Assembly: GCA_026225235.1 (NCBI GenBank)
Contig: JAMFSK010000114.1
Coordinates: 186,001 to 250,000 of the forward strand
Origin: Burkholderiales bacterium
GTDB lineage: Bacteria > Pseudomonadota > Gammaproteobacteria > Burkholderiales > Burkholderiaceae
DNA length: 64,000 nt
Direction: 5' to 3'
Part shown: positions 35,286 to 44,706 of the stretch, piece by piece
How positions within the stretch are numbered: position 1 is the first letter of the stretch
Layout of the letters: each line of letters opens with the position of its first letter
The notes under the pieces: generated by a model
Told to the model about the DNA's origin: nothing
What the model saw: only the letters and a program-made list of their open reading frames with translations
The model's database searches: none
Program-made: the position numbers and the translations under genes

Positions 35286-35987
35286 ATGCAACTGATGAAA
35301 ACGCGCCTCGCCCTTCTCCTGTCCTTGAGTTCTCTGAGCGGCGCTGCGCTTGCGCAAAACAACGCGATCGTAATCCAGAACGGCGAAGTGATCTCATCGA
35401 AGAACGATGCAGGAACAAGCGGCGCCGAAACCTCTGAAGTCCGTGCGATCGAAGCGTTCGACTCCGTCGAATTGAGCGCGCCGGCGCAGGCTACGTTCAC
35501 TTTCGGTCCGAAATCGTCGATCACGGTGACGGCGCCGGCCGACATTCTTCAGCATGTCACGACGGACGTGAAGGGCGGCAGGCTGGAGGTCAGTATCAAA
35601 GGATCGGTGATCATGACAAAGTCATTAAAGGTGGCAATCGTCGGCCCCGCGTTGAAGGGCGTGAGCATCCCGGGTTCGGGCTCGTTCACCGTTGCTGGGC
35701 TCAAAGGCGAATCCATTGACTTGCGGATCCCGGGCTCAGGCTCGATTTCCGCGGCGGGAGAGTTGCGCAGTGTGCGCATCGATATTGCAGGATCCGGCGA
35801 AGTGGATACGCGTGCCGTGCCAAGCAAGATGCTCGAGGCGCGTATCAGCGGCTCGGGATCGGTGCGCGCCTATGCGTCCGATACCGCGAGCGTATCGGTG
35901 TCCGGATCGGGCAGTGTCCGCATCGCGGGCAACCCCGCGCATAAAATCGTCAAGGAAACGGGTGCGGGCGACATTCGTTTCGAATGA
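35286..35987 (+). CDS. Exported DUF2807 (GIN domain) protein
   Basis: 233 residues with a signal peptide (cleavage after GAALA). The rest is a head-GIN adhesin-like beta fold: EAFDSVELSAPAQATFTFG and repeated (P/S)GSGS turns (IPGSGSFT, IPGSGSIS, ISGSGSVR, VSGSGSVR) about every 20-35 residues, typical of a parallel beta-helix. Probably periplasmic; function unknown. Third gene after gmhA. Confidence 0.88.
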   Translation: MQLMKTRLALLLSLSSLSGAALAQNNAIVIQNGEVISSKNDAGTSGAETSEVRAIEAFDSVELSAPAQATFTFGPKSSITVTAPADILQHVTTDVKGGRLEVSIKGSVIMTKSLKVAIVGPALKGVSIPGSGSFTVAGLKGESIDLRIPGSGSISAAGELRSVRIDIAGSGEVDTRAVPSKMLEARISGSGSVRAYASDTASVSVSGSGSVRIAGNPAHKIVKETGAGDIRFE

Positions 35988-36003
35988 AGCCGCGCTGAGC
36001 GAT

Positions 36004-36022
36004 CGCGCGCCTACGGCGCGCG
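36004..36022. terminator. GC-rich hairpin between convergent genes
   Basis: CGCGCGCC-TAC-GGCGCGCG forms an 8-bp stem with a 3-nt loop, 17 bp after the DUF2807 stop and 10 bp before the rdgC stop. No T-tract, so termination is only likely. Confidence 0.35.
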
Positions 36023-36031
36023 GAGCCGCCC

Positions 36032-36931
36032 TCAGACTTCGGCCTCGCCTCCGAGCGCCTCGACCACGGCCGCCAGCATCTGCGCAAGCTCACCGGTCAT
36101 CATCACCATGTCGGCGTCGAACGTTTCGTCTTCGCCTTGCACGGTCGGATCGGCGGCGTCCTTGATGATATCGAGCGGGGTGATGCGCTTGATCGTCAGC
36201 GACGGGGTCAGCACGAACGAGATGCGGTCTTGCCATGTCAGTGCGAGTCGCATGCACTGCTTGCCTTCTTCAAGATGACGGCGGACTTCCTCGCCTTCGA
36301 GTGAGTGACCCACATAGCGGACGGTCGCGTTGCCTTCACCGATCGAACGCAGCTCGGTATCCTGGTCTACCGTGAAACCGCCGGGGACCTCGTCAGGCAA
36401 CAACCAGCGCGTCATCGCCGCCACCGGTGAAAGCGCGGTACGCACGCTTGCGAGCGGCAACTGATCGATCGACTTCACCAACAACGAGCGAACGTCGTCT
36501 GCGAGCGCCTGCGCCGCTGCATCGATCACCAGCCAGCCATGCCCGGGATCGATCCACACCCGGGTGTCACGCTGGATGCTGAACGCCCGCGGCATCAACT
36601 CATCCGTGACACGCTCCTTGAGCTCACGCAGTTGCTTGCGCCCGGGCTTGTAGCCCTGCTGCTCCTCGACTTCCTGCGCGCGCGCCTTGGTGACCTGATT
36701 GATCACGGACGCCGGCAGCAGCTTTTTCTCGGCACGGAACACCAGCAGCATCTGGCCGCCGATCACATGCACAAGCGCACCGTTGTCGCGAGGCGAGGCC
36801 CAGCCCTGCGTCTGCATCTCCATCGCGCCAGCAGGCTCGAACGCATACGCTGCGAGCCCTTTCTCGATCTGTTCTGCGGTAACGGCCCAGGGGATGGGGA
36901 GGCGGTGAAGCTGGAGGTTTTTGAACCACAT
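36032..36931 (-). CDS. rdgC: Recombination-associated protein RdgC
   Basis: 299 residues from ATG 36931 ([12 protein letters not shown]), the standard RdgC start. Matches throughout: [39 protein letters not shown], and [21 protein letters not shown]. RdgC is a ring-shaped dimer that encircles DNA and limits RecA access. Length equals the family norm. Transcribed alone, with a divergent P-loop kinase gene upstream. Confidence 0.95.
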   Translation of the reverse strand: MWFKNLQLHRLPIPWAVTAEQIEKGLAAYAFEPAGAMEMQTQGWASPRDNGALVHVIGGQMLLVFRAEKKLLPASVINQVTKARAQEVEEQQGYKPGRKQLRELKERVTDELMPRAFSIQRDTRVWIDPGHGWLVIDAAAQALADDVRSLLVKSIDQLPLASVRTALSPVAAMTRWLLPDEVPGGFTVDQDTELRSIGEGNATVRYVGHSLEGEEVRRHLEEGKQCMRLALTWQDRISFVLTPSLTIKRITPLDIIKDAADPTVQGEDETFDADMVMMTGELAQMLAAVVEALGGEAEV

Positions 36932-37053
36932 GGAATGCGCGGGCAAAGCGAAGCATTCTATACGGGTGCACCGTCGCTACGCCAGCACGGATATTCGACA
37001 GACGAGGGTCAGTGCCCGTATCCTTCTGCCCAAAGCACCCGGAACACACCATC

Positions 37054-37572
37054 ATGCTGATTGTTTTTGCAGGCCTGCCGGCCACCGGCAAAACTACGTT
37101 GTCACGCGGGCTTGCGCGCGCGCTCGGTGCGATTCACCTGCGCATCGACTCGATCGAGCAGGCCATCGCCGCAGCGCGAGTGCCCGCCGCGCCGGTCGGC
37201 GTCGAGGGGTATGCGGCCGCCTACGCGGTAGCCGAAGACAATCTGCGCCTCGGGCTGACCCTGGTCTCCGATTGCGTGAATCCGCTCGGGCTCACTCGTG
37301 ACCATTGGCTGGACATCGGCAAGCGCGTCGGCGTGCCGGTGATCGAAGTGGAGACGGTCTGTTCGGATCGGGTCAAGCACCAGCGACGCGTGGAGTCGCG
37401 CCAGTCCGATATCGCGGGCCTTACGCTACCGAACTGGCAGGCGGTGCTCGCGCATGAATACGAGCCCTGGAGCCGCGACCGCCTGGTGATCGATACCGCT
37501 CGCCAGACGGTCGCCCAGGCCTTGAGCACGCTTACTGCGCTCGCGGCCTCGAAAAGGCGGCCGGGGTCTTAG
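37054..37572 (+). CDS. P-loop kinase-like protein
   Basis: 172 residues from ATG 37054. Walker A GLPATGKTT sits at the N-terminus (residues ~7-15), followed by LRIDSIEQAI as in small-molecule kinases (AAA_33 group), and an Arg-rich lid (KHQRRVESR). Such proteins phosphorylate sugars, nucleosides or antibiotics; the substrate is not evident. Its stop overlaps the stop of the convergent PRC-barrel gene by 4 bp. Confidence 0.82.
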   Translation: MLIVFAGLPATGKTTLSRGLARALGAIHLRIDSIEQAIAAARVPAAPVGVEGYAAAYAVAEDNLRLGLTLVSDCVNPLGLTRDHWLDIGKRVGVPVIEVETVCSDRVKHQRRVESRQSDIAGLTLPNWQAVLAHEYEPWSRDRLVIDTARQTVAQALSTLTALAASKRRPGS

Positions 37573-38009
37573 TGATGTGAAGCCTGGGCACGCGAGATCG
37601 GCTTGGACGGCACCTTCGCATATTCGAACACCGGGATCGCCTTCAGTGCATCGCGCGTGGCGCCGGCCAGGATGTACTTGCCTTCGTCGTTCACGTCGAT
37701 CTGCGAGACCGGGATCGCGACATCATGCCGCGCCACGTGAAGGAAGCGGCCTGCGCCAATAATGGCATACGACACCGAACCCTCCGGCGCGATGATGATG
37801 TCGTCGATCGTGCCGACTTCTTCGTTGTTCTCGTTATAGACGTGCTTGCCGAGAATCGCCTTCTTCACACTCCAGCCATTCACGATCACGGCTTCTTGCT
37901 CGATCGTGACACCCAGCGTTTCACCGCCGGCGACTTGGGCAACGCTTGCCTGCGATGCAGCCGCGAGCGTGAGCGCGACGAACATACCCATCAGACCTTG
38001 CTTGGACAT
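37569..38009 (-). CDS. Exported PRC-barrel domain protein
   Basis: 146 residues with a signal peptide (cleavage near ASVAQ). The mature part is a PRC-barrel: VKKAILGKHVYNENNEEVGTIDDIIIAPEG...AIIGAGRFLHVARHDVAIPVSQI. GGAG precedes ATG 38009. PRC-barrel proteins occur in photosynthetic reaction centres and RimM, but exported stand-alone forms in this group have no defined role. Transcribed alone. Confidence 0.85.
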   Translation of the reverse strand: MSKQGLMGMFVALTLAAASQASVAQVAGGETLGVTIEQEAVIVNGWSVKKAILGKHVYNENNEEVGTIDDIIIAPEGSVSYAIIGAGRFLHVARHDVAIPVSQIDVNDEGKYILAGATRDALKAIPVFEYAKVPSKPISRAQASHH

Positions 38010-38185
38010 AACTTGACTCCGGTTTCGACGCCGTCGCTGCGTAAAGCCGCGGGGCGCCGGTTCATTTCAGGGAATTGAGGCAGACATCACATCGAGTGCG
38101 ATTGTATAGAGAGTTACCGAAAAGCTCAGAGCGACGTGGCGCGAGTAAGATTATGCAAGAAATCATCCGAACGGAGGCTCTCGCC

Positions 38186-38668
38186 ATGATTGCATCGCAT
38201 GCCGTCGAACTCGCCGCGCCGCGCTTTGAACATGGACCCGAGAGGAAGATCGCGGGCTTTGGTGAGCGCTATCTGTATACCGCGATCGAAAACATTCCGG
38301 CCCTCTGGTATCGCTTCGGCCCGCATATCGGCAAGGTGCCCGGCCAGATCGGCGTGATTACCTATGGCGTGTGCTCGAACGGCGACGATGCGGGCTTCGA
38401 CTACCTGGCGGGTGTCGAGGTCGCGACTTTCTTGGGGCTCGACGAACGCTTTCGCACCATCCTCGTTCCGGCTGCGCCTTATGCCGTGTTCTCGCACAGC
38501 GGACACGTATCCAGTCTTCATCAGACTTTCGAAGCGATCTGGGGCAAGTGGCTAATCGACTCCGGCCGGCGCTTCGCTGCTACGCCCGTCTTCGAACGCT
38601 ACGGCGAGGATTTCGAACCCGACTCGGGCAGCGGCGGTATCGAGATATGGTGCCCGCTCGCGGCCTGA
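38186..38668 (+). CDS. GyrI-like / AraC effector-binding domain protein
   Basis: 160 residues from ATG 38186, which has CGGAGG 8 nt upstream; an upstream ATG at 38153 lacks one. The whole protein is a SHV2/GyrI-like effector domain: ALWYRFGPHIGKVPGQIGVITYGVC, DYLAGVEV, and AAPYAVFSHSGHVSSLHQTFEAIWGKWL, ending in EIWCPL. There is no DNA-binding part. Stand-alone forms bind small molecules or inhibit gyrase (SbmC); the role here is unknown. Confidence 0.85.
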   Translation: MIASHAVELAAPRFEHGPERKIAGFGERYLYTAIENIPALWYRFGPHIGKVPGQIGVITYGVCSNGDDAGFDYLAGVEVATFLGLDERFRTILVPAAPYAVFSHSGHVSSLHQTFEAIWGKWLIDSGRRFAATPVFERYGEDFEPDSGSGGIEIWCPLAA

Positions 38669-38673
38669 CCCAG

Positions 38674-39969
38674 TCAGTCGATCCCGTGAAAAATGGCGTC
38701 GTCGGGCCCAAGATAGGTCGGGCGCCGCCAGCTCGCGTCACGCATCGAATGCTGGACCTGGCTATCGACCCCTAGCAGCACGGCGAACAAGGCCATCCGT
38801 ACCGGAATGCCGTTGTCTGTCTGCCTGAAAATTGCCAGACGCGGATCGTGATTTAGATCGATGCTCAGATCGTTTGCGCCCGGCCGGCCGTCTCGCGGCA
38901 AGGGATGCATCAGGAGGGTATCGGGTCCACATGCAGCATCGAGCAAGGCCTCGTTGATCTGAAAATCGGGCGTGTAGCCCTCGATCGATTCGTCTGCAAA
39001 GCGCTCTTTCTGAATGCGCGTTGCGTAGACGACATCGGCGCCTTTGAGACCTGCCACAAGGTCCGTCGTTTGTTCGACGACATGGCCGTGCCGCGCAATC
39101 TGCTCGATGATGTAGGTCGGCATTTCAAGCGAGACCGGCGAGATCAGGGTGAATTTGAGGCCACGATACAAAGCGAGCAGTTTGCTTAGCGAATGCACCG
39201 TGCGGCCGTACTTGAGATCTCCGACAAACGCGATATGCGCGCCGTCGACTATCTTGCCAATGCGCGAGAACTCACGCTGGATCGTATAGAGATCGAGCAG
39301 CGCCTGACTTGGGTGCTCGCCGGGGCCGTCGCCTCCGTTGATGACCGGCACGTTCGTTGCACGCGCGAACTCGGCGACCGCCCCTTGCTCCGGATGGCGG
39401 ACCACCAGGGCATCGACATAGCCACTCATCACGCGGCTCGTGTCGTAGATCGACTCGCCCTTGGCCATCGATGAAAACGTAAAGCCCGTGGTATCGCACA
39501 CCGAGCCACCGAGGCGGCAGAACGCCGCGCCGAAACTCACCCGCGTGCGGGTGCTGGCCTCGAAGAACAGATTGCCGAGCACCGCGCCTTCGAGGACGCG
39601 CGAGATCTTCTGCCGTCGCGCGATCGGTTGCATCACATCCGCGACCCGAAACAGGGCCTCGACCGACTCGCGCGAAAATTGGTCGACCGAGACTAGTTGG
39701 GGCCGGCCTTCGAATTCGATCTGTCCGGCCATCGAAGTCAAATATACGCTTTGCGTAGACTTTGCTGAACCGCCGTCGGCGCCGTCGACGATTTCCGAGA
39801 CAAAGCGCCCGACGATCTCCGGCATCACCCGATTCTCCTGCGAATCTTCCGGAAGAAGCCATGTATCCAAGGCGCGTCGGCTCACACCGATGCGACTGGC
39901 AAATGCCTCGCGGGTCATATTGAGACGCCGCATGGCATCCCGGAGAAAGACTTGCTGTTGAATACTCAT
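38674..39969 (-). CDS. pyrB: Aspartate carbamoyltransferase with N-terminal helix-turn-helix
   Basis: 431 residues, about 100 more than usual PyrB. Residues ~90-410 are the transferase: FFEASTRTRVSF (carbamoyl phosphate loop), SSMAKGES (Lys170), the 219-222 HPSQ motif in GGDGPGEHPSQALLDLYT, DLKYGRTVHSL and HPLPRD, all consistent with making carbamoyl-aspartate for pyrimidines. Residues ~10-60 form a helix-turn-helix (DAMRRLNMTREAFASRIGVS, RRALDTWLLP) of XRE character, joined by a Gly/Ser-rich linker. A 19-bp palindrome overlaps its promoter, so it may repress itself. Carbamoyltransferases also act as ornithine enzymes, but the motifs fit aspartate. Confidence 0.87.
   Translation of the reverse strand: MSIQQQVFLRDAMRRLNMTREAFASRIGVSRRALDTWLLPEDSQENRVMPEIVGRFVSEIVDGADGGSAKSTQSVYLTSMAGQIEFEGRPQLVSVDQFSRESVEALFRVADVMQPIARRQKISRVLEGAVLGNLFFEASTRTRVSFGAAFCRLGGSVCDTTGFTFSSMAKGESIYDTSRVMSGYVDALVVRHPEQGAVAEFARATNVPVINGGDGPGEHPSQALLDLYTIQREFSRIGKIVDGAHIAFVGDLKYGRTVHSLSKLLALYRGLKFTLISPVSLEMPTYIIEQIARHGHVVEQTTDLVAGLKGADVVYATRIQKERFADESIEGYTPDFQINEALLDAACGPDTLLMHPLPRDGRPGANDLSIDLNHDPRLAIFRQTDNGIPVRMALFAVLLGVDSQVQHSMRDASWRRPTYLGPDDAIFHGID
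39742..39759. promoter_or_regulatory. Second, imperfect copy of the palindrome inside pyrB
   Basis: ATATACGCTTTGCGTAGA repeats the left nine bases of the promoter palindrome exactly and keeps most of the right arm. Its centre is about 245 bp from the promoter copy. It lies in the linker-coding part of the gene. Confidence 0.4.
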
Positions 39970-39986
39970 CGACGGTATCTGATTTT

Positions 39987-40005
39987 ATATACGCTAAGCG
40001 TATAT
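39987..40005. promoter_or_regulatory. 19-bp perfect palindrome, likely operator
   Basis: ATATACGCTAAGCGTATAT: nine-base arms around one central base, 18 bp upstream of the pyrB start and in the region shared with the divergent helicase gene. It covers the -10 element of the leftward promoter. Confidence 0.65.
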
Positions 40006-40029
40006 TAGAGAAGTGCAGATTGAAGTCAA
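40001..40029 (-). promoter_or_regulatory. Predicted sigma-70 promoter of pyrB
   Basis: On the minus strand TTGACT (40029-40024) and AATATA (40006-40001) are separated by exactly 17 bp and would start transcription about 25 nt before ATG 39969. The -10 is inside the palindrome. Confidence 0.55.
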
Positions 40030-40165
40030 GAAGAAACCCTTCGTATGCCAATCGACGACAGGCCGACCATTGACCCATCCGGTCCGGGCACGTGATGTGC
40101 ACGGCGAGATCACGGCACCCTGCTGCCAGAGATCGATTTCGACACTACAAGGAGCGCCTGATCCG

Positions 40166-42778
40166 GTGAGTATCGACAAGGACACCGAGGAGGCCAGCCC
40201 CTCACTGCCTCGCCGGCGCGCGCCTCGACCGCGGCGCGTACCGAAGACGCGCGCGGCTCAGGCCAAAGACGATGCGCGCGCCGCCGCGGCCCTGTTCGAA
40301 CCCGAGCCAGTCACACTCGATCCCGATCTTGTGTGCTTGCCCATCGCAGAGCGCATCCAGCAGTGGTTTGCTGTGCGAAACTGGCAGTCATTTGATTTCC
40401 AGCGTGACACGTGGGCCGCGCTCGGCCAGGGGTCGAGCGGGCTCCTGCATGCGACCACGGGCGCCGGCAAGACGTGGGCGGTCTGGTTCGGCGCACTGGC
40501 CGCATTTGCCGATCACGTCCCCCGTGCGCTGCCCGACCCGCTGACGGTCCTCTGGATCACCCCGATGCGCGCGCTCGCCGCCGATACCGCACGCGCCTTG
40601 CAAGCCTCCACACGCGAGCTCGCCGTGCCCTGGAGCGTGGGCTTGCGCACGGGGGACACGTCGTCGACCGAACGCGCGCGACAAAACCGGCGCATGCCGT
40701 CGGCCCTCGTCACAACGCCCGAAAGTCTCTCCCTGATGCTGACGCGTGCGAACGCTCGCGAGGAACTCCAGCATGTGAGGCTCGTCGTCGTCGACGAATG
40801 GCATGAACTACTCGGCAACAAACGCGGCACCCAGACCCAGCTCGCCCTCGCGCGCCTCGCCCACTGGCAGCCTAGCTTGCAGGTATGGGGCCTCTCCGCG
40901 ACGCTCGGCAACCTTGAGTTCGCCGCCGATGTCCTGCTGGCGCCTGTACGCACGCCTCGCACCCGCGTAGAGGGCGAGCAACCCAAAACGATGATCGTCG
41001 ACACGCTGATCCCCGCGAGCATCGAACGCTTCCCTTGGGCAGGACATCTTGGCGCCCGACAAGTGGCGCCCGTCGCAGAAGCGCTCGACCAGTCGAAGGC
41101 CTCGCTCGTGTTCGCCAACACGCGTGCGCAAGCGGAACTCTGGTACCGCGCTTTGCTCGAGCTTCGCCCCGAATGGGCGGGACTGATCGCCCTCCATCAC
41201 AGTTCGCTCAGTCAGGACGTGCGCGAATGGGTCGAAGCGAGCCTTAAGAACGGCCAACTCAAGGTGGTGGTCTGCACTTCGAGCCTAGATCTTGGTGTCG
41301 ACTTCCTGCCAGTCGAACGCGTCTTCCAGATCGGCTCGCCGAAGGGGGTCGCGCGACTCATGCAGCGGGCCGGTCGTTCAGGGCACGCGCCCGGGCGGCC
41401 ATCGCGGGTGACGATCGTGCCGACCCATGCGCTCGAACTAGTCGAAGCCGCCGCTGCTCGCAATGCAGTCGAGCAGCGGCAAATCGAAGGCCGCGACATG
41501 CCCGACAAGCCCCTAGACGTGCTAGTCCAGCATCTCGTGACCATCGCGATCGGCGGTGGCTTCACGTCTGCGGAATTGCTCGATGAAGTGCGCACGGCCT
41601 ACGCCTATCGGGATCTCACACAAGCGGAATTCGACTGGGTGCTGGCCTTCGTCGAGCACGGGGGCACTTCGCTTGGTGCCTACCCCGACTATCAGCGCGT
41701 CGTGCGCTCGGACGATGGCGTCTATCGCGTGCCACGCGAAGACCTGATCCGACGCCATCGAAACAACGTCGGCACCATCGTGGCCAATGCCACCGTTCAT
41801 GTCGATTACGTGAGCGGTGGACGCATCGGTGCGATGGAGGAGTCGTTTATCTCTCGACTCAAGCCCGGCGACGTCTTTACCTTTGGCGGGCGTGCACTCG
41901 AACTGGTCCGCGTGCGTGATATGACCGCCTACGTCAAGCGCGCGACCTCGACACGCGGCGCCATGCCACGCTGGGCCGGCAGTCGCATGCCACTCTCTTC
42001 AGAGCTTGCTCAGGCAACGCTCGAAGTACTCGCTCAGGCTGAGCACGGCGTCTACGACGCGCCCGAGATGCAGGCCGTCCGTCCGCTGCTCGAGCTTCAA
42101 AAAGACAGTTCCGCCCTGCCCGAACCCGGCGTGCTGGTGGTCGAATTGTTGCGCTCCCGCGAAGGCCATCACTTCTTCTGCTATCCCTTCGCGGGCCGCA
42201 CCGCCCATATCGGGCTCGGCTCTCTGCTCGCCTGGCGCGTTGCGCGCGAGCAACCCGGGACGTTCTCGATCTCGATGAACGACTACGGTTTCGAACTGTT
42301 GTCGGCCCAGCCGTTCGACTGGGAAAACAGCATCGCCAACGGGCTCTTGTCATCCGAGGGGCTGGCGCACGATATCCTCGCGAGCCTCAATGCTTCCGAG
42401 TTGGCCATGCGCCGTTTTCGGGAGATTGCGCGCGTGTCAGGGCTCGTGTTTCAGGGGCATCCGGGTCAGAACAAAAGCGCACGGCAACTGCAGGCGTCGA
42501 GCGGCTTGTTCTACGAGGTCTTTCGCCAGCATGACACCAACAACCTCTTGCTTGCCCAGGCCGAAGCCGAAGTGATGCTGCAGGAACTCGACTTTGCACG
42601 GATTCGAACTGCCCTGCAAAAGATGAGCGCGAGCCGCATGGTGCTGACCCATTTGAAAAAGCCGACACCATTCGCCTTCCCGCTCATCGTCGGGCGCATG
42701 CGAGAAAAAGTCAGCACCGAGAAGCTCGCCGATCGCGTCGAGCGCATGCTCGCCGAACTCGAGAAGGCACCCCGATGA
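40166..42778 (+). CDS. Lhr-type DEXH helicase (ligase-associated)
   Basis: About 870 residues from GTG 40166, preceded by AAGGAG 11 nt away. Superfamily 2 motifs: ATTGAGKT (Walker A), [11 protein letters not shown] (DEWH, diagnostic of Lhr), [16 protein letters not shown] and QRAGRSGH. The C-terminal half contains the winged helix and the DUF4910-like/Lhr core. The N-terminal ~40 residues are Arg/Pro/Ala-rich. Lhr helicases of this group move on single-stranded DNA and act in repair with a phosphoesterase, a ligase and an exonuclease. Here the stop overlaps the phosphoesterase start (ATGA), so both are translationally coupled. Confidence 0.92.
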   Translation: MSIDKDTEEASPSLPRRRAPRPRRVPKTRAAQAKDDARAAAALFEPEPVTLDPDLVCLPIAERIQQWFAVRNWQSFDFQRDTWAALGQGSSGLLHATTGAGKTWAVWFGALAAFADHVPRALPDPLTVLWITPMRALAADTARALQASTRELAVPWSVGLRTGDTSSTERARQNRRMPSALVTTPESLSLMLTRANAREELQHVRLVVVDEWHELLGNKRGTQTQLALARLAHWQPSLQVWGLSATLGNLEFAADVLLAPVRTPRTRVEGEQPKTMIVDTLIPASIERFPWAGHLGARQVAPVAEALDQSKASLVFANTRAQAELWYRALLELRPEWAGLIALHHSSLSQDVREWVEASLKNGQLKVVVCTSSLDLGVDFLPVERVFQIGSPKGVARLMQRAGRSGHAPGRPSRVTIVPTHALELVEAAAARNAVEQRQIEGRDMPDKPLDVLVQHLVTIAIGGGFTSAELLDEVRTAYAYRDLTQAEFDWVLAFVEHGGTSLGAYPDYQRVVRSDDGVYRVPREDLIRRHRNNVGTIVANATVHVDYVSGGRIGAMEESFISRLKPGDVFTFGGRALELVRVRDMTAYVKRATSTRGAMPRWAGSRMPLSSELAQATLEVLAQAEHGVYDAPEMQAVRPLLELQKDSSALPEPGVLVVELLRSREGHHFFCYPFAGRTAHIGLGSLLAWRVAREQPGTFSISMNDYGFELLSAQPFDWENSIANGLLSSEGLAHDILASLNASELAMRRFREIARVSGLVFQGHPGQNKSARQLQASSGLFYEVFRQHDTNNLLLAQAEAEVMLQELDFARIRTALQKMSASRMVLTHLKKPTPFAFPLIVGRMREKVSTEKLADRVERMLAELEKAPR

Positions 42779-43446
42779 GCGCCTTTGCAACGACGGATGC
42801 CATGACGATTGAGGTCGGCGGTCATCCTCTGTTAATCACGGCCCATCGCGCAGCGTTCGATCCAGTCCTGCGATGCCTGTTTGTCGCTGATGCGCATTTC
42901 GGCAAGGATGCCGTGTTCCGCGCTCGCGGCATCCCCGTGCCGATCGGTTCGACGGGAGACAATATCAGGCGTCTCGACGCGCTCATCGATACACATCGAC
43001 CCGAATCGATCGTGTTTCTTGGCGACCTGCTGCATGGTCGCGAATCGCAGACCGACGAGACGATGGATGCACTCAGTGGATGGCGTGCGCGTCATCGCGA
43101 TCTGCGCATGGTGATGGTCGAAGGCAATCATGATCGTCACGCGGGCGCACTGCCATCCGGACTGGGCATCGAACGCGTCGTCGAAGCGTGGCGGCTCGGG
43201 CCATGGGCGCTGTGCCACTACCCTCAGCAGGTTCCCGGTGCATACGCGCTTGCCGGGCATGAGCATCCGGTCTATCGCGTCGCGACCCGGGTCGATTCAG
43301 CGCGCCTGCCGTGCTTTCGATTCGGCCCTCAAGCTGGGGTACTCCCTGCCTTCGGCAGCTTCACGGGCGGTTTCGTGATCAACGACAGCGCGGCCGGCCA
43401 AGCAATCTACCTCGTGGCGGAAGGACGCATCCTCGAAGTTCGTTAG
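42775..43446 (+). CDS. pdeM: Ligase-associated metallophosphoesterase
   Basis: 223 residues of the calcineurin-like fold. Metal ligands: [24 protein letters not shown] and GHEHPVYR. Length and [15 protein letters not shown] context match the ligase-associated DNA-damage phosphoesterase that always sits beside Lhr. Starts inside the helicase stop (ATGA). The expected DNA ligase and exonuclease genes are not next; a lipoprotein gene follows instead. Confidence 0.9.
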   Translation: MSAFATTDAMTIEVGGHPLLITAHRAAFDPVLRCLFVADAHFGKDAVFRARGIPVPIGSTGDNIRRLDALIDTHRPESIVFLGDLLHGRESQTDETMDALSGWRARHRDLRMVMVEGNHDRHAGALPSGLGIERVVEAWRLGPWALCHYPQQVPGAYALAGHEHPVYRVATRVDSARLPCFRFGPQAGVLPAFGSFTGGFVINDSAAGQAIYLVAEGRILEVR

Positions 43447-43665
43447 AAAAAAATACCGATGTCACCGCATGGGACCCGCGAACAGCCATTGACGCTCGAC
43501 CCTCTCAGGGAAATGCCTTCTCAAGCCGCCGTGCTTCGCCGCCGACAACCCAGTCAGGGGCGTGCCGCGATGGCCGAGCGCTCTGGGCGCTATCTGCTAG
43601 AATCGGCCGGCCCACAGTATAACGCGCGCGACCGGGCAGAGCGTGCGCAGCAAGAGTCATTAGTA

Positions 43666-44688
43666 ATGGAAATGAAAAGACCACGGGCCATGCTAGGCAT
43701 GGGTTTCGTGATCGGAGCAGTCATTCTTGCAGGGTGTGCGTCGTCGAATAAGCAGGCAGTCGCGACCCGGGAGTCGAGCTACTTCGGCCCCCCGATCAAA
43801 TTGAAAACGGCGGATAACGGATCCGCCACGCAGTCGCAGTCGCCCTTGGGCACCGACATCGCACTCACCTATTTCAACGCCCGGCGCGCTGAGGTGGGCC
43901 TGCCGGCGATGGCATTTGACGCGAATATCGCGCTCGCCGCATCAGAGCATGCGAACTATCTGCTGAGAAACAACGCGCACGGCCACGACGAGGTCGCAGG
44001 AGCGCCGGGCTTCACCGGCATCGACGCCACCTCGCGCGTGCGACGACATACTGATGTCTACGGCGCGAGCGAAGTCCTCTCCGTGTTCAACAGCCATCGA
44101 CCCGCTGAAGACGCCATCGAGCAGATCTTCGCCTCCCCCTATCATCGCAGCACCATTTTCTTCGACTGGGTCCGTGCCGGTGCGGCTGCACAAACGGCTG
44201 CGACGTCCGTGACCGTTGTCGACTTCGCGGACATCGGGCATGCGCTCGCGGACAACGAGCTCGTCGCCTACCCCTACGACCGCCAGGCCGATGCGCCGGT
44301 GGTCTGGACCGACAACGAAGTCCCCGATCCGATGGGAGCCGGCTCGGCCTATCGCGGACGCGACGTCGGCTATCCGATCACGCTGTCCGGTGGACCGACC
44401 GCCCACATCGAACTCGACACGTTCGAACTCAGGAATGCAAAGGGCCGTGTGTTCCCCTGCCACATCGCGGCGCTCACCTCGGCCGACACCGGCCGTAACA
44501 CCGCCGTCTGTACTCCCATGGAACCGTTGCAACCCGGCACACGCTATTTGGTTCATGCGGTTGGCCGACTGACCCAGGCGACCCGCTTCGCGAATGCACC
44601 GTTCGCACTCGACTGGAGCTTTACCACGCGTGCGAGCCATGCTGTGCTCGCCGCCGACAAAGCCGGCGTATATTCGAACGACATGTAA
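43666..44688 (+). CDS. CAP-domain lipoprotein
   Basis: 340 residues from ATG 43666 (43672 is a close alternative), with the lipobox VILAGC. The mature protein has a CAP/SCP domain: DIALTYFNARRAEVGLPAMAFDANIALAASEHANYL, HDEVAGAPGFTG, and YHRSTIFFDWVRAG; then a C-terminal Ig-like beta domain (TRYLVHAVGRL, DWSFTTR). CAP proteins of bacteria are secreted, of mostly unknown role. Probably outer-membrane anchored. The acetyltransferase gene follows 18 bp later. Confidence 0.87.
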   Translation: MEMKRPRAMLGMGFVIGAVILAGCASSNKQAVATRESSYFGPPIKLKTADNGSATQSQSPLGTDIALTYFNARRAEVGLPAMAFDANIALAASEHANYLLRNNAHGHDEVAGAPGFTGIDATSRVRRHTDVYGASEVLSVFNSHRPAEDAIEQIFASPYHRSTIFFDWVRAGAAAQTAATSVTVVDFADIGHALADNELVAYPYDRQADAPVVWTDNEVPDPMGAGSAYRGRDVGYPITLSGGPTAHIELDTFELRNAKGRVFPCHIAALTSADTGRNTAVCTPMEPLQPGTRYLVHAVGRLTQATRFANAPFALDWSFTTRASHAVLAADKAGVYSNDM

Positions 44689-44706
44689 GTTTTTTTTGAG
44701 GCAGCG

